From: JAHEFT01 sp963700705
Lineage (GTDB): Bacteria > Pseudomonadota > Gammaproteobacteria > Xanthomonadales > SZUA-36
Length of the DNA: 64,000 nucleotides
Direction: 5' to 3'
Assembly (NCBI GenBank): GCA_963700705.1
Contig: CAVOYQ010000018.1
Location: 1 to 64,000, forward strand
Numbering within the stretch: position 1 is the first letter of the stretch; the number at the start of each line of letters is the position of its first letter. The translations under genes and the position numbers were made by a program. The notes beneath the pieces were generated by a model. That model made no database searches. It saw only the letters and a list, made by a program, of their open reading frames with translations, and was not told where the DNA came from. This document shows positions 1 to 7,097 of this stretch, piece by piece.

Positions 1-1501
1 GTCCCCAGTACAGGAAACTGTGCTGGGGCAAGCCGGAATGTAGTTCCACGAGGTCGATAAACCCAAGATCCGCGAACTCCCTGACCGGGTCTTCATTGCG
101 CCAGGCGTTCATGTCGCCCAGGACCAGGATATTGCGGGTGCCCATTTCTGTCGCCAGGGCATCCAGCCAGGGAATCTCGGCCCTGACCGCGGCAACCCGC
201 GCCCTGTTCCAGCAACCCTGCCCCTCGTCCCGATCCGCATTTCCGCCACCGTCGGGACAACTCCCCTTGGATTTCAGGTGGTTGACCGCGACCAGGAAAG
301 TCTGTCCGGTCCGCTTGTCGCGGAACAATTGAGCGAGCGGCTGCCGGCTGAGCCGTCTGAACTCCGGGCCATCGAGCACCCGTGGCGATCCAACGGCTTC
401 CAGGACTTGTGGCCGGTAAAACAGGCCAACCGTAATCACATCGCCACCTACGGAACCTGGTCCGGGGGCAACGACAGCCCATTCTCCATGGCCGCTGTCC
501 CGTAATAGCTTCAGCAAGGATTGGGCCGCACCGTCAGGCCCGAAACCATCGTTTTCCAGTTCCTGCACGGCCAGCAGGTCAGGTTTTACTTGCTCCAGGA
601 CCGCGCGGGTCCGGCCTGACTGCGCCAGGAACTCATCCAGGGTCCCGGCGCCGCGCTCCGTGGGAAAACCTTCACCCTTGCCATCACCGTTGAAAAAGTT
701 CAGCAGATTGCTGGTTACCACGCGCAGGGTATTTTTGCCTGCCGGTGGGGGCGGGGCAGGTAGTTCAAAGTTCATTTCCGGTGCGGCATCGAGGAACAGT
801 TGCTGGCTCTGGCCGTTATGCCCCATAAGGCCTGCGACATTCTGAGTGCTTGCACCCGCCGCCATCACCGTTCCCGGTGTGGGCAGGACGGCCACGAGGG
901 AGTGATTTCGATTCTCTGTTTCAAGCTTGCGGGCCGCATCACCCGGCATCAGGACTTCGGTTGGCACCCGCAACACACCGCTTGAACTCAGGGTCAATTC
1001 ACCCCGGGCCAGGTTGTAAACGTCCGTCAGGGTCAGCGTCTGCGGGAACAACACGTGCATTCCTTCCAGTGCTTCCCGCGCAGCTGAATCCAGCGGCAGT
1101 TCGGCGCGAGTCAGGGGTAGTTCCACATCGCCGGCACAGATTTGGTAGCCACTGACATCCGCCAGGGCGGTCAGCTTGTCCAGCTTTGTGCCCATCTCGG
1201 TTACCTGGCCGCTGAGTTCAAGTTGCTGGCCCGTTTGAACGGAGCGCGCGAGTTCCCGGTCCGAGATGAAGATGGCTCTCGAAGACCATCCGTCAGCAGG
1301 CGATGCCGTGTCTTCCAGGTAAAACCCTGAATCCGGGACGACATAAGTTACTGTTCCACGAACGGTATGGACCGAATCCACCAGGGGTGAGTGGTAGCCG
1401 TTGCCCTGGATAACCGTGACGGGCGTCGTGATGGACTGGCAGGCGGCGTTGGCAGATTCCGGCGGCAAACCGGCGTCAGTGCACGCGCCGAGAAGCAGCA
1501 T
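1..1501 (-). CDS. ExeM/NucH-family extracellular endonuclease, C-terminus cut by window edge
   Basis: Reading the minus strand gives one uninterrupted frame from about 1501 down to base 1, so the C-terminus lies outside the window. Around 660-740 is the start of the endonuclease/exonuclease/phosphatase fold (VVTSNLLNFFNGDGKGEG). It is followed by VQELEND near 560, NHLKSKGSCPDGGG near 265 and the metal/catalytic GDMNAW near 110. These are hallmarks of ExeM/NucH secreted nucleases, which degrade extracellular DNA. The N-terminal half (about 760-1450) resembles the OB-fold-like region that precedes the nuclease domain in this family. The N-terminus has an LGAC lipobox, so a lipoprotein is likely. 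The ATG at 1501 leaves too short a signal peptide; in-frame codons continue upstream (RFLKRLACPAFSLGM) into the repeat element ending at 1537, with no ATG/GTG/TTG. The true start is therefore uncertain and may have been replaced by the element. Confidence 0.85.
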   Translation of the reverse strand, partial: MLLLGACTDAGLPPESANAACQSITTPVTVIQGNGYHSPLVDSVHTVRGTVTYVVPDSGFYLEDTASPADGWSSRAIFISDRELARSVQTGQQLELSGQVTEMGTKLDKLTALADVSGYQICAGDVELPLTRAELPLDSAAREALEGMHVLFPQTLTLTDVYNLARGELTLSSSGVLRVPTEVLMPGDAARKLETENRNHSLVAVLPTPGTVMAAGASTQNVAGLMGHNGQSQQLFLDAAPEMNFELPAPPPPAGKNTLRVVTSNLLNFFNGDGKGEGFPTERGAGTLDEFLAQSGRTRAVLEQVKPDLLAVQELENDGFGPDGAAQSLLKLLRDSGHGEWAVVAPGPGSVGGDVITVGLFYRPQVLEAVGSPRVLDGPEFRRLSRQPLAQLFRDKRTGQTFLVAVNHLKSKGSCPDGGGNADRDEGQGCWNRARVAAVRAEIPWLDALATEMGTRNILVLGDMNAWRNEDPVREFADLGFIDLVELHSGLPQHSFLYWG

Positions 1502-1536
1502 GCCAAGCGAGAACGCCGGGCATGCAAGCCTTTTAA

Positions 1537-1943
1537 GGAACCTCTTATTAATTATGCACGGAGCGCGTTTCTGCCGAAAAAGCCGCAGGTCGTGCGCAGC
1601 GGGCCGAGCGCAGGCAATGGAGGCAGGGCGGTTTTGCCGAAGGCAAAGAAGACCTGCCGGAATGCCGTGGCGCGTCGCCATAGCCGTCGCTATGGCCGAG
1701 GCGGGCTGTGTGCGAGATGCGGCTTTTGCGGCGAAACCCTTACGGGACGGGCCTTTGCGAGTGCAGGCCCGAGCGGCCACACGGCTTGCCTGCAAGGCAA
1801 GGAGTACGGCCGTGAAGCCGTCGCACGTGCTCCGCCCCGTTTTGATTCGCTCATTGGGAATAACCCAACCACGCTCACCAAAAGCGGACCGGAGCATCCC
1901 GCAAAGACACCGTCGCGCCCGCGCATAATTAATCAGAGGTTCC
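1537..1943. repeat. 0.4 kb MITE-like element with 21-bp terminal inverted repeats
   Basis: The left end, GGAACCTCTTATTAATTATGC at 1537-1557, is matched at 20 of 21 positions by the inverted right end at 1923-1943. The interior is GC-rich and full of short palindromes, including a stem CCATAGC-CGTC-GCTATGG at about 1678-1697. The open frames across it lack recognisable protein features, so I see no transposase. The element abuts the cytochrome gene stop codon on one side and runs into the 5' end of the nuclease gene on the other. A 53-bp palindrome with the same ends lies at 54977-55029. Probably a non-autonomous mobile or REP-like element. Confidence 0.75.
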
Positions 1944-1951
1944 TAAGCTTA

Positions 1952-2443
1952 TTACTGCAGCATGAATTCAACGGCAGCCTGTATCTGTGCGTCAGTCAGT
2001 GACGGGTTGCCGCCCCTTGCTGGCATGGCATTGAGTCCGTTAATGGCGTTTTGTACCAGGCCATCGAGTCCGCGTTCTGCTTCCCTTGCCGCAAACTGCT
2101 CTGATCCCGGGATCGGAGCGCCCGCGACAGCCGCGGCGTGACAACTCACACACAGGCCGTTATAAACGGCGGCGCCATCAACCACTGCATCCTCCGTCGC
2201 AGCCGGGCTGGCAGCTGCCGCCTGGGCCTCGGCCAGCGCGGTTGCCGCTTCATAGCCGTAACGTACGGAAGCTTCCGGAGTGATGCGCTTTTCCGCCAGG
2301 ACGCCCTGGCTTGGGTTGGCATCCATTACTGAGTCGGGCTGAATATACCGGGCCAGGAAAATAAGTGCGATGGTCAGCACCACGAAACCGGCGATAACAC
2401 CGGCGAACTGGCGCATGAACGCGCTGTCTGCTTTACGATCCAT
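1952..2443 (-). CDS. membrane-anchored c-type cytochrome (cytochrome c5-like)
   Basis: A 163-residue protein starting at the ATG at 2443, chosen because an AGAGG ribosome-binding site lies 6 bases upstream. A longer frame to 2479 exists but lacks this. Residues about 12-32 form one membrane segment (VIAGFVVLTIALIFLARYI). The C-terminal half carries a single heme site, CVSCH, followed by an MPARGG segment whose Met is the likely second axial ligand, as in c5-type monoheme cytochromes. It would be an inner-membrane-tethered periplasmic electron carrier. The stop codon lies eight bases from the end of the inverted-repeat element. The partner oxidase or reductase is not in the window. Confidence 0.85.
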   Translation of the reverse strand: MDRKADSAFMRQFAGVIAGFVVLTIALIFLARYIQPDSVMDANPSQGVLAEKRITPEASVRYGYEAATALAEAQAAAASPAATEDAVVDGAAVYNGLCVSCHAAAVAGAPIPGSEQFAAREAERGLDGLVQNAINGLNAMPARGGNPSLTDAQIQAAVEFMLQ

Positions 2444-2575
2444 TGAAACCTCTGAAACGTCCACAAAACGAAATGGCAAGCTGGGTAGTATAGCGGTTGC
2501 ACCAGTCCACCGGAAGCACCTACTCGTTTACTTTGACCGCAAAATGCCGCTAAACTACGCGCCCGGAATCAGTAT

Positions 2576-2652
2576 GCGCCCGTAGCTCAGCTGGATAGAG
2601 TACTGCCCTCCGAAGGCAGGGGTCGTGAGTTCGAATCTCGCCGGGCGCGCCA
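2576..2652 (+). tRNA. tRNA-Arg (anticodon CCG)
   Basis: A 77-nt cloverleaf. Acceptor strand GCGCCCG pairs with CGGGCGC, discriminator G, and CCA is encoded. The D-arm is GCTCAGCTGGATAGAGT. The anticodon stem is CTGCC/GGCAG with loop CTCCGAA, giving anticodon CCG (reads CGG, Arg). The T-arm is GTGAGTTCGAATCTCGC. A strong terminator follows at once. Confidence 0.96.
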
Positions 2653-2660
2653 TTATTACC

Positions 2661-2686
2661 AAAAGCCACCCATCAGGGTGGCTTTT
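2661..2686 (+). terminator. Rho-independent terminator after tRNA-Arg
   Basis: Stem AAAAGCCACCC/GGGTGGCTTTT with a short loop and a T-rich tail, beginning 9 bases after the tRNA CCA. Confidence 0.85.
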
Positions 2687-2703
2687 CTTTCATGACCCCC
2701 TTC

Positions 2704-2856
2704 CCGGCGAGATTTGAACGACTGAGTTCGACCAATTTGTCAGGAACAAATACAAGGGGAAGCGACAGGGATGGCTCGTGGGACGCTCTGGGCGCGCACG
2801 GGCGCCCGAAGGGCGAGCGCCAGGGATAGCGCGAGTCAATCTCGCCGGGCGCGCCA
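2704..2856 (+). repeat. tRNA-derived repeat carrying a copy of the tRNA-Arg 3' end
   Basis: The last 19 bases of the tRNA, AATCTCGCCGGGCGCGCCA, recur exactly at 2838-2856. An inverted copy of the T-arm/acceptor part, CGGCGAGATTTGAAC with one mismatch, stands at 2704-2718. The two ends can pair, enclosing a GC-rich stretch with the repetitive phrases gacagggatggc, gggcgcccgaagggcg and gccagggatagc. A second terminator follows. The layout recalls the E. coli tyrT repeats, which contain the final 19 bp of the tRNA and give the small rtT RNA. A decayed integration (att) site is the alternative. Confidence 0.6.
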
Positions 2857-2860
2857 TAAT

Positions 2861-2889
2861 AAAAAAACCACCTTTTTGGTGGTTTTTTT
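2861..2889 (+). terminator. Rho-independent terminator (likely bidirectional)
   Basis: AAAAAAACCACC, a TTTTT loop, then GGTGGTTTTTTT. It lies just downstream of the duplicated tRNA 3' end, so it could define the end of a processed RNA from 2687-2889. Confidence 0.85.
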
Positions 2890-2983
2890 ATTATGACTGG
2901 CACCCCCTAAAGTTGTTTTTTTTATAGTTTTCATGTTATTCCTCGCTGCATTCACTTTTTTTACTACGTACCGGGAAATCACG

Positions 2984-3796
2984 ATGCAAAAAATCAATGC
3001 GTTTATTCTTTGTTTATTCATTGCAGCCCCTGTCGCCGGAGCCCTTGCAGACATGAAGCAGACCGTGGCCGTGATTGGAACGGGCGACATGGGCGACTCG
3101 CTTGGCCCCCAATTTGCCAGGCTGGGGTACCGGGTCGTGTACGGATCACGCGATCCTGAAAGCGAAAAAGTCCGCGAGTTGGTGCAGATGACCGGCGCCG
3201 GTGCCTCGGCCGCGAGCCCAGCGGAAGCAGCGCAGCAGGGTGATATCGTACTCATGCTGGTTCCCTGGCCTGCGATGGAAGAAGTGGCGCAAAGCCTGGG
3301 CGACCTGGACGGAAAAATTGTCGTCGACGTCTCGATGCCGTTTGAGCAGGGTGAAGACGGCTATCCGCAAAAAATGGTCAAAACCTCCAGCGCCGAGATG
3401 ATCCAGGGCTTCAATCCGGGCGCACGGGTGGTAAAGGCATGGGCCACTCTCGGCTCACAGGTGATCGACGATACTGGCGCCGTGGACGGGCCGATCAGCG
3501 TTCCCCTGGCATCCAACGATCGCGAGGCCAAGGAAACCATTGCAAAGATCGTGGCGGCCATGGGACTGGACCCGGTGGATTTCGGGCCACTGCGCATGGC
3601 CCGGGAAATCGAGACGATGCAGATGATCTACATGATCCCACTGGTCCAGGCGCGGAACGAATCATGGGAGTTCTACTTCCGCCGCAGCAATTACTGGTTT
3701 TGCCAGGAGCCCGAAGGCTGGTATGACCCGGTGTATGACAGCAAGGAACTGGCGCAATTGCCCAGGACCCGGGGTGAGCCCCGGCCGTGCCCGTAG
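2984..3796 (+). CDS. exported NADP-dependent F420 reductase-like oxidoreductase
   Basis: A 270-residue protein from the ATG at 2984. An upstream frame to 2933 would put extra residues before an obvious signal peptide (FILCLFIAAPVAGALA). After the signal, VAVIGTGDMGDSLG is a Rossmann dinucleotide-binding loop and VVYGSRDPES is the NADP-selective segment of the F420_oxidored/NPD family. The middle holds VLMLVPWPAM and VVDVSMPF, also typical of the family. The C-terminal part, with FYFRRSNYWF, is less conserved. An NADP-binding enzyme with an export signal is odd, since NADPH is cytoplasmic; the leader could be misassigned. Substrate unknown. Confidence 0.7.
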   Translation: MQKINAFILCLFIAAPVAGALADMKQTVAVIGTGDMGDSLGPQFARLGYRVVYGSRDPESEKVRELVQMTGAGASAASPAEAAQQGDIVLMLVPWPAMEEVAQSLGDLDGKIVVDVSMPFEQGEDGYPQKMVKTSSAEMIQGFNPGARVVKAWATLGSQVIDDTGAVDGPISVPLASNDREAKETIAKIVAAMGLDPVDFGPLRMAREIETMQMIYMIPLVQARNESWEFYFRRSNYWFCQEPEGWYDPVYDSKELAQLPRTRGEPRPCP

Positions 3797-3841
3797 GGAA
3801 GATGGCCCTGTTTGATAGTCCGGGGAAAATCAACGTTGGTG

Positions 3842-4261
3842 TTATTTATTCAGCCACATACGTTCCAGGTTGGATTTGACATATTCGAGACGCATCTGTG
3901 CTTCAAGCCCTACCTTCTCCGCGTTTTGGTGTAAAAACTCCTGCAGTTCCACCAGTATTTCCCGCTGGGCCGCATCGCGGATGGCGCTTTCGATGAAAGT
4001 AATGGCAACCACCCGCGTTCCCCGGGTCACCGGCGCGATGTTGCGGGCAAAGGTATATTCCCGGAAATATTCGTTACGAACCGTGGCCTGCTGAAGAAGC
4101 TACGCGACCTGCTGGTAAGCGTCATCACGCCGAACCTGCAGGTTGTTCTTGAGCAGGTTATCCGGGTTTGTCACTTTGCCGTCTTCAAATGGCAGGGTTT
4201 TCGACCACTGCATCAATCTTGTTACTTCGTTCGGGTCCAGAAACTGAATCGAATGAAACAT
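3842..4261 (-). pseudogene. PKHD-type Fe(II)/2-oxoglutarate hydroxylase (PiuC-like) remnant
   Basis: From the ATG at 4261 the frame begins like PKHD-type dioxygenases (MFHSIQFLDPNEV, KNNLQVRRDDAY). It meets an in-frame TAG at 4100-4102 (codon 54), then resumes in the same frame and ends with the family C-terminus (GTRVVAITFIESAIRD, QREILVELQEFL, LERMWLNK). At 140 codons it is far shorter than the usual about 225. The missing middle is where the HxD...H iron site and the 2-oxoglutarate Arg should be. It therefore has both a nonsense codon and an internal deletion, and is a genuine pseudogene rather than a single read error. Confidence 0.75.
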
Positions 4262-4435
4262 CGGTTTTTCCTTATTGGCAATCAGGCGTCAGGGGCATTT
4301 TGTTCGACCCGATGCAGTGTTTTTTTTCATGCTATTGATGTATAAACCAGCTCGTTGAACAAATCCCGAAAGCACCTTTGCGCATCAATGGTTTCCGGCA
4401 GAAAAACCTGTGTCAAATCCGGCCCCAAATAGTTG

Positions 4436-4463
4436 TTGACATTCCTGCAGACAGGCATATATT
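4436..4463 (+). promoter_or_regulatory. sigma-70-type promoter for the kamA operon
   Basis: TTGACA at 4436-4441 and TATATT at 4458-4463, separated by 16 bases, about 90 bases before the kamA ATG. The rest of 4262-4554 shows no gene. A GC-rich dyad (gggtttgtcccgcacgacccg) lies in the leader. Confidence 0.55.
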
Positions 4464-4554
4464 ACGCACCAAATCAGGCGGGTTTGTCCCGCACGACCCG
4501 AAGGGCAGGGCCGGTAACTAATTGCAGCTCGCCCAACTGCATTTAGGCAGGTAA

Positions 4555-5859
4555 ATGAAAACCTTCAAAGTTCTCGAGGAGGAACCCCCCGGATTGGCGG
4601 GCTATTCCCCCTCCCCGGCAGTTTCAGTTCCACCAGTCATAACAACCCCATCCAGAAAACCTGAATTGAGCGCTGTAAAGGGCGCGCGTTCCGCTTTTGT
4701 TATCTCCAGGCAATCCGCCGAGTTTCTGCACCGGTTTTACCCCGAGGCAACGTTGAATGAATGGAACGACTGGCGTTGGCAGAATCGCCACCGTGTCAGG
4801 ACCCTGGCCGACCTGGCGCGGATGATCGAGCTTTCGGAAGAAGAGTCCGAAGCCATTACCCGCCATACCGGCTCGCTACCGGTCGGAATTACACCTTACT
4901 ACGCCAGCCTGATGAGCAGCCTTGACCCGAGCCAGGGTTTGCGCCGCACCGTGGTGCCGGTGCTTGGCGAGTACGAAGTCGCGCGGGGAGAAAATGAAGA
5001 TCCCCTGGGTGAAGATTCGCACAGCCCGGTTCCCGGCCTGGTGCACCGTTATCCGGATCGCGTGTTGTTGCTGGTAACGAATTTCTGCTCCGTGTACTGC
5101 CGTTACTGCACACGGGCACGCATGGTCGGTTCTGCCGGTGAGCGCAGCGTCAAGAAAGGCGATATCGAAGTTGCGTTGGCTTATATTGAACAAACGCCGG
5201 CGATCCGTGACGTGTTGATTTCCGGTGGTGATCCGCTCAGCCTGGACGATGACCGCCTGGAATATATCCTGGGCCGCCTGAGTAAAATCAGGCACGTCGA
5301 ATTCGTACGTATCGGCACCAAGCAGCCGGTCGTCCAGCCAATGCGTGTTACGCGTTCATTGCGCCGTCTCCTGAAGCGTTACCACCCGTTGTGGATGAGT
5401 CTGCATTTCACCCACCCGGACGAACTGACCCCGGAAGTGGCGGAAGCCTGCGGGCGCCTGGCCGATGCCGGCATTCCGCTGGGCAGCCAGACCGTGCTGT
5501 TGAAAGGCGTGAACGACGACCTCGAAACCATGCGTAAACTGATGCACGGCTTGCTGAAGATCCGGGTAAAACCCTACTACCTGTACCAGGCTGATCCGAT
5601 TTCCGGCTCATCGCATTTCCGCACGCCTGTCTCAAAGGGTGTGGAGTTGATTCGTGGCCTCCGCGGTCACACCACGGGTTATGCGGTCCCCACTTTCGTC
5701 GTTGATGCTCCTGATGGCGGAGGCAAAATACCGATCGCCCCGGATTATTTCGTCGGCTACGAGGAAGGTGACCTGCTGTTGAAGAGTTTTGACGGTGGAA
5801 CCTACCGTTACCCGGATTCGGGCACGCCGTTGTCCTTTCAGGATGGAGCACAATCATGA
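4555..5859 (+). CDS. kamA: KamA-family radical SAM aminomutase (lysine 2,3-aminomutase-like)
   Basis: A 434-residue radical SAM/PLP enzyme. The 4Fe-4S-binding cluster is C178-x3-C182-x2-C185 (CSVYCRYC). Full lysine 2,3-aminomutase landmarks follow: LISGGDPLSL (about 221-230), RIGTKQPVVQP, SLHFTHPDE, QTVLLKGVND, KPYYLYQADP and FVVDAPDGGGKIP. Asp347 in YQAD and Asp384 in VVDAP match the two Asp residues that hold the lysine amino group in clostridial aminomutase, so lysine to beta-lysine is the best guess. The first 50 or so residues are a variable extension. It is first in an operon with two ATP-grasp ligases and a GNAT-deacetylase fusion, the ligase start overlapping this stop by 4 bases. EpmB, the EF-P enzyme, is shorter and has an EpmA partner, which is absent here. 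Confidence 0.85.
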   Translation: MKTFKVLEEEPPGLAGYSPSPAVSVPPVITTPSRKPELSAVKGARSAFVISRQSAEFLHRFYPEATLNEWNDWRWQNRHRVRTLADLARMIELSEEESEAITRHTGSLPVGITPYYASLMSSLDPSQGLRRTVVPVLGEYEVARGENEDPLGEDSHSPVPGLVHRYPDRVLLLVTNFCSVYCRYCTRARMVGSAGERSVKKGDIEVALAYIEQTPAIRDVLISGGDPLSLDDDRLEYILGRLSKIRHVEFVRIGTKQPVVQPMRVTRSLRRLLKRYHPLWMSLHFTHPDELTPEVAEACGRLADAGIPLGSQTVLLKGVNDDLETMRKLMHGLLKIRVKPYYLYQADPISGSSHFRTPVSKGVELIRGLRGHTTGYAVPTFVVDAPDGGGKIPIAPDYFVGYEEGDLLLKSFDGGTYRYPDSGTPLSFQDGAQS

Positions 5860-6914
5860 AATTCATTGACAAAAAGCACGCGAAGCTGAGCATAGGCCTG
5901 ACCTACGACTTGCGGGACGACTACCTGGCAGCGGGATACAGCGAATTGGAAACCGCGGAATTCGACCGCGCCGATACCATTGACGCTCTTGAAAACACTT
6001 TGTGCAAACTGGGTTACGCGGTGGATCGAATTGGCCACGTCAAGCAACTGGCCACCCGCCTGGTGGCCGGCGATCGCTGGGACCTGGTTTTCAATATTTG
6101 CGAAGGGCTGCACGGCATCGGCCGTGAAGCCCAGGTGCCCGCTCTGCTGGATGCCTACCAGGTGCCGTATGTGTTTTCAGACACGCTGACCTGCGCGCTG
6201 ACCTTGCACAAGGGCATGACCAAGGACGTCGTTCGTGCTGCCGGCGTTGACACCCCCGACTATGCCGTCATTCGTGACCTGGCAGACCTCAAGTACATCA
6301 CCATGCCGCTGCCGCTGTTTGCCAAACCGATTGCTGAAGGAACCGGCAAAGGTATCGATCCGCAGTCGAAAATTACCAGCATGGGGCAGTTGCGACGCGT
6401 CTGCGCACGTCTGTTGCGCGAATACAGGCAACCTGTCCTGGTCGAACGTTTCTTGCCTGGCCGGGAGTTCACCGTTGGAGTGCTGGGAACCGGAACAAAA
6501 GCGCGCGCCCTGGCAACGATGGAAATAAACCTGCTGGAGAATGCGGATTCCGAGGTCTATTCGTACCGCAACAAGGAAGAATGCGACGAACTGGTTCGTT
6601 ATAACCTGTTGCCACCCGGCGAACTTCGGAACGCGATCGAGTCGCTGGTTGTGGATGCCTGGCGCGCCCTCGGATGCCGTGATGCCGGGCGAATGGACGT
6701 GCGGCTTGACGAAAACGGGCAGCCAGGTTTCATCGAAGTCAATCCGCTGGCCGGAATTCATCCGCAGCACTCGGACCTGCCAATCATGGCGACAATGTCC
6801 GGAGTCACTTACACTCAACTGGTCAAGGCCATCATGGATTCAGCGGTGAAGCGCTGTGGCCTGGCAGACAAGCGTCACGACCTGGCTGGCAAGAGTGAAC
6901 ACATGGCCGCCTAG
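5856..6914 (+). CDS. ATP-grasp ligase, D-Ala-D-Ala ligase-like (first of two)
   Basis: A 352-residue protein whose ATG overlaps the kamA stop (ATGA), implying translational coupling. The fold follows D-alanine-D-alanine ligase: an N-terminal segment ending FNICEGLHGIGREAQ (about 87-101), the nucleotide-binding LFAKPIAEGTGKGI, a GREFTVGVLG strand, and the metal-binding C-terminal motif RMDVRLDENGQP followed by FIEVNPLAGI, with the E-x-N pair intact. Such enzymes join an acyl phosphate to an amine. True Ddl genes sit with mur/fts genes and this one does not. With KamA and a deacetylase it more likely ligates an amino acid or beta-amino acid into a small product (inference). Confidence 0.8.
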   Translation: MKFIDKKHAKLSIGLTYDLRDDYLAAGYSELETAEFDRADTIDALENTLCKLGYAVDRIGHVKQLATRLVAGDRWDLVFNICEGLHGIGREAQVPALLDAYQVPYVFSDTLTCALTLHKGMTKDVVRAAGVDTPDYAVIRDLADLKYITMPLPLFAKPIAEGTGKGIDPQSKITSMGQLRRVCARLLREYRQPVLVERFLPGREFTVGVLGTGTKARALATMEINLLENADSEVYSYRNKEECDELVRYNLLPPGELRNAIESLVVDAWRALGCRDAGRMDVRLDENGQPGFIEVNPLAGIHPQHSDLPIMATMSGVTYTQLVKAIMDSAVKRCGLADKRHDLAGKSEHMAA

Positions 6915-6915
6915 C

Positions 6916-7073
6916 GGCCTGTAATAGAGAAAGCGGAAGCAGGATGACGAAGGGATGGTGGTGGTTTGCGCAGGTCTGGAGCGAGGTCGATAGCCGAAGC
7001 TATCGGCCGAGTGAAGACCAAGCCAGGCGCCATCAGACCGAGCCAGGCGCTTTCGATTTCTCTGTTACAGGCC
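6916..7073. repeat. 158-bp inverted-repeat element inside the kamA operon
   Basis: Left arm GGCCTGTAATAGAGAAAGCG at 6916-6935; right arm CGCTTTCGATTTCTCTGTTACAGGCC at 7048-7073 is its imperfect inverse. The centre holds a perfect stem CGATAGC-CGAA-GCTATCG at 6989-7006 followed by GCCGAG, very like the hairpin inside the element at 1537-1943, and a direct repeat agccaggcgc. It begins one base after the first ATP-grasp stop and ends 24 bases before the second ATG. No coding signal. Confidence 0.65.
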
Positions 7074-7097
7074 ACTCACGGCCGGGATTGCAGTAGC

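Noticed and set aside
1391..2002. 203-residue open frame on the plus strand across the inverted-repeat element
   Set aside because: It runs through the palindromic element and antisense to the nuclease and cytochrome genes, is Arg/Pro-rich and has no recognisable motif.
2838..2856. A second, truncated tRNA gene
   Set aside because: Only the last 19 bases match; D-arm and anticodon arm are absent.
4555..5859. KamA as EpmB, the EF-P lysyl aminomutase
   Set aside because: It is about 100 residues longer, keeps both lysine-binding Asp residues of true aminomutases, and no epmA or efp is nearby.
6966..7097. Upstream extension of the second ATP-grasp protein by 44 residues
   Set aside because: Those codons fall in the inverted-repeat element and carry no ligase similarity; the ATG at 7098 fits the family N-terminus.
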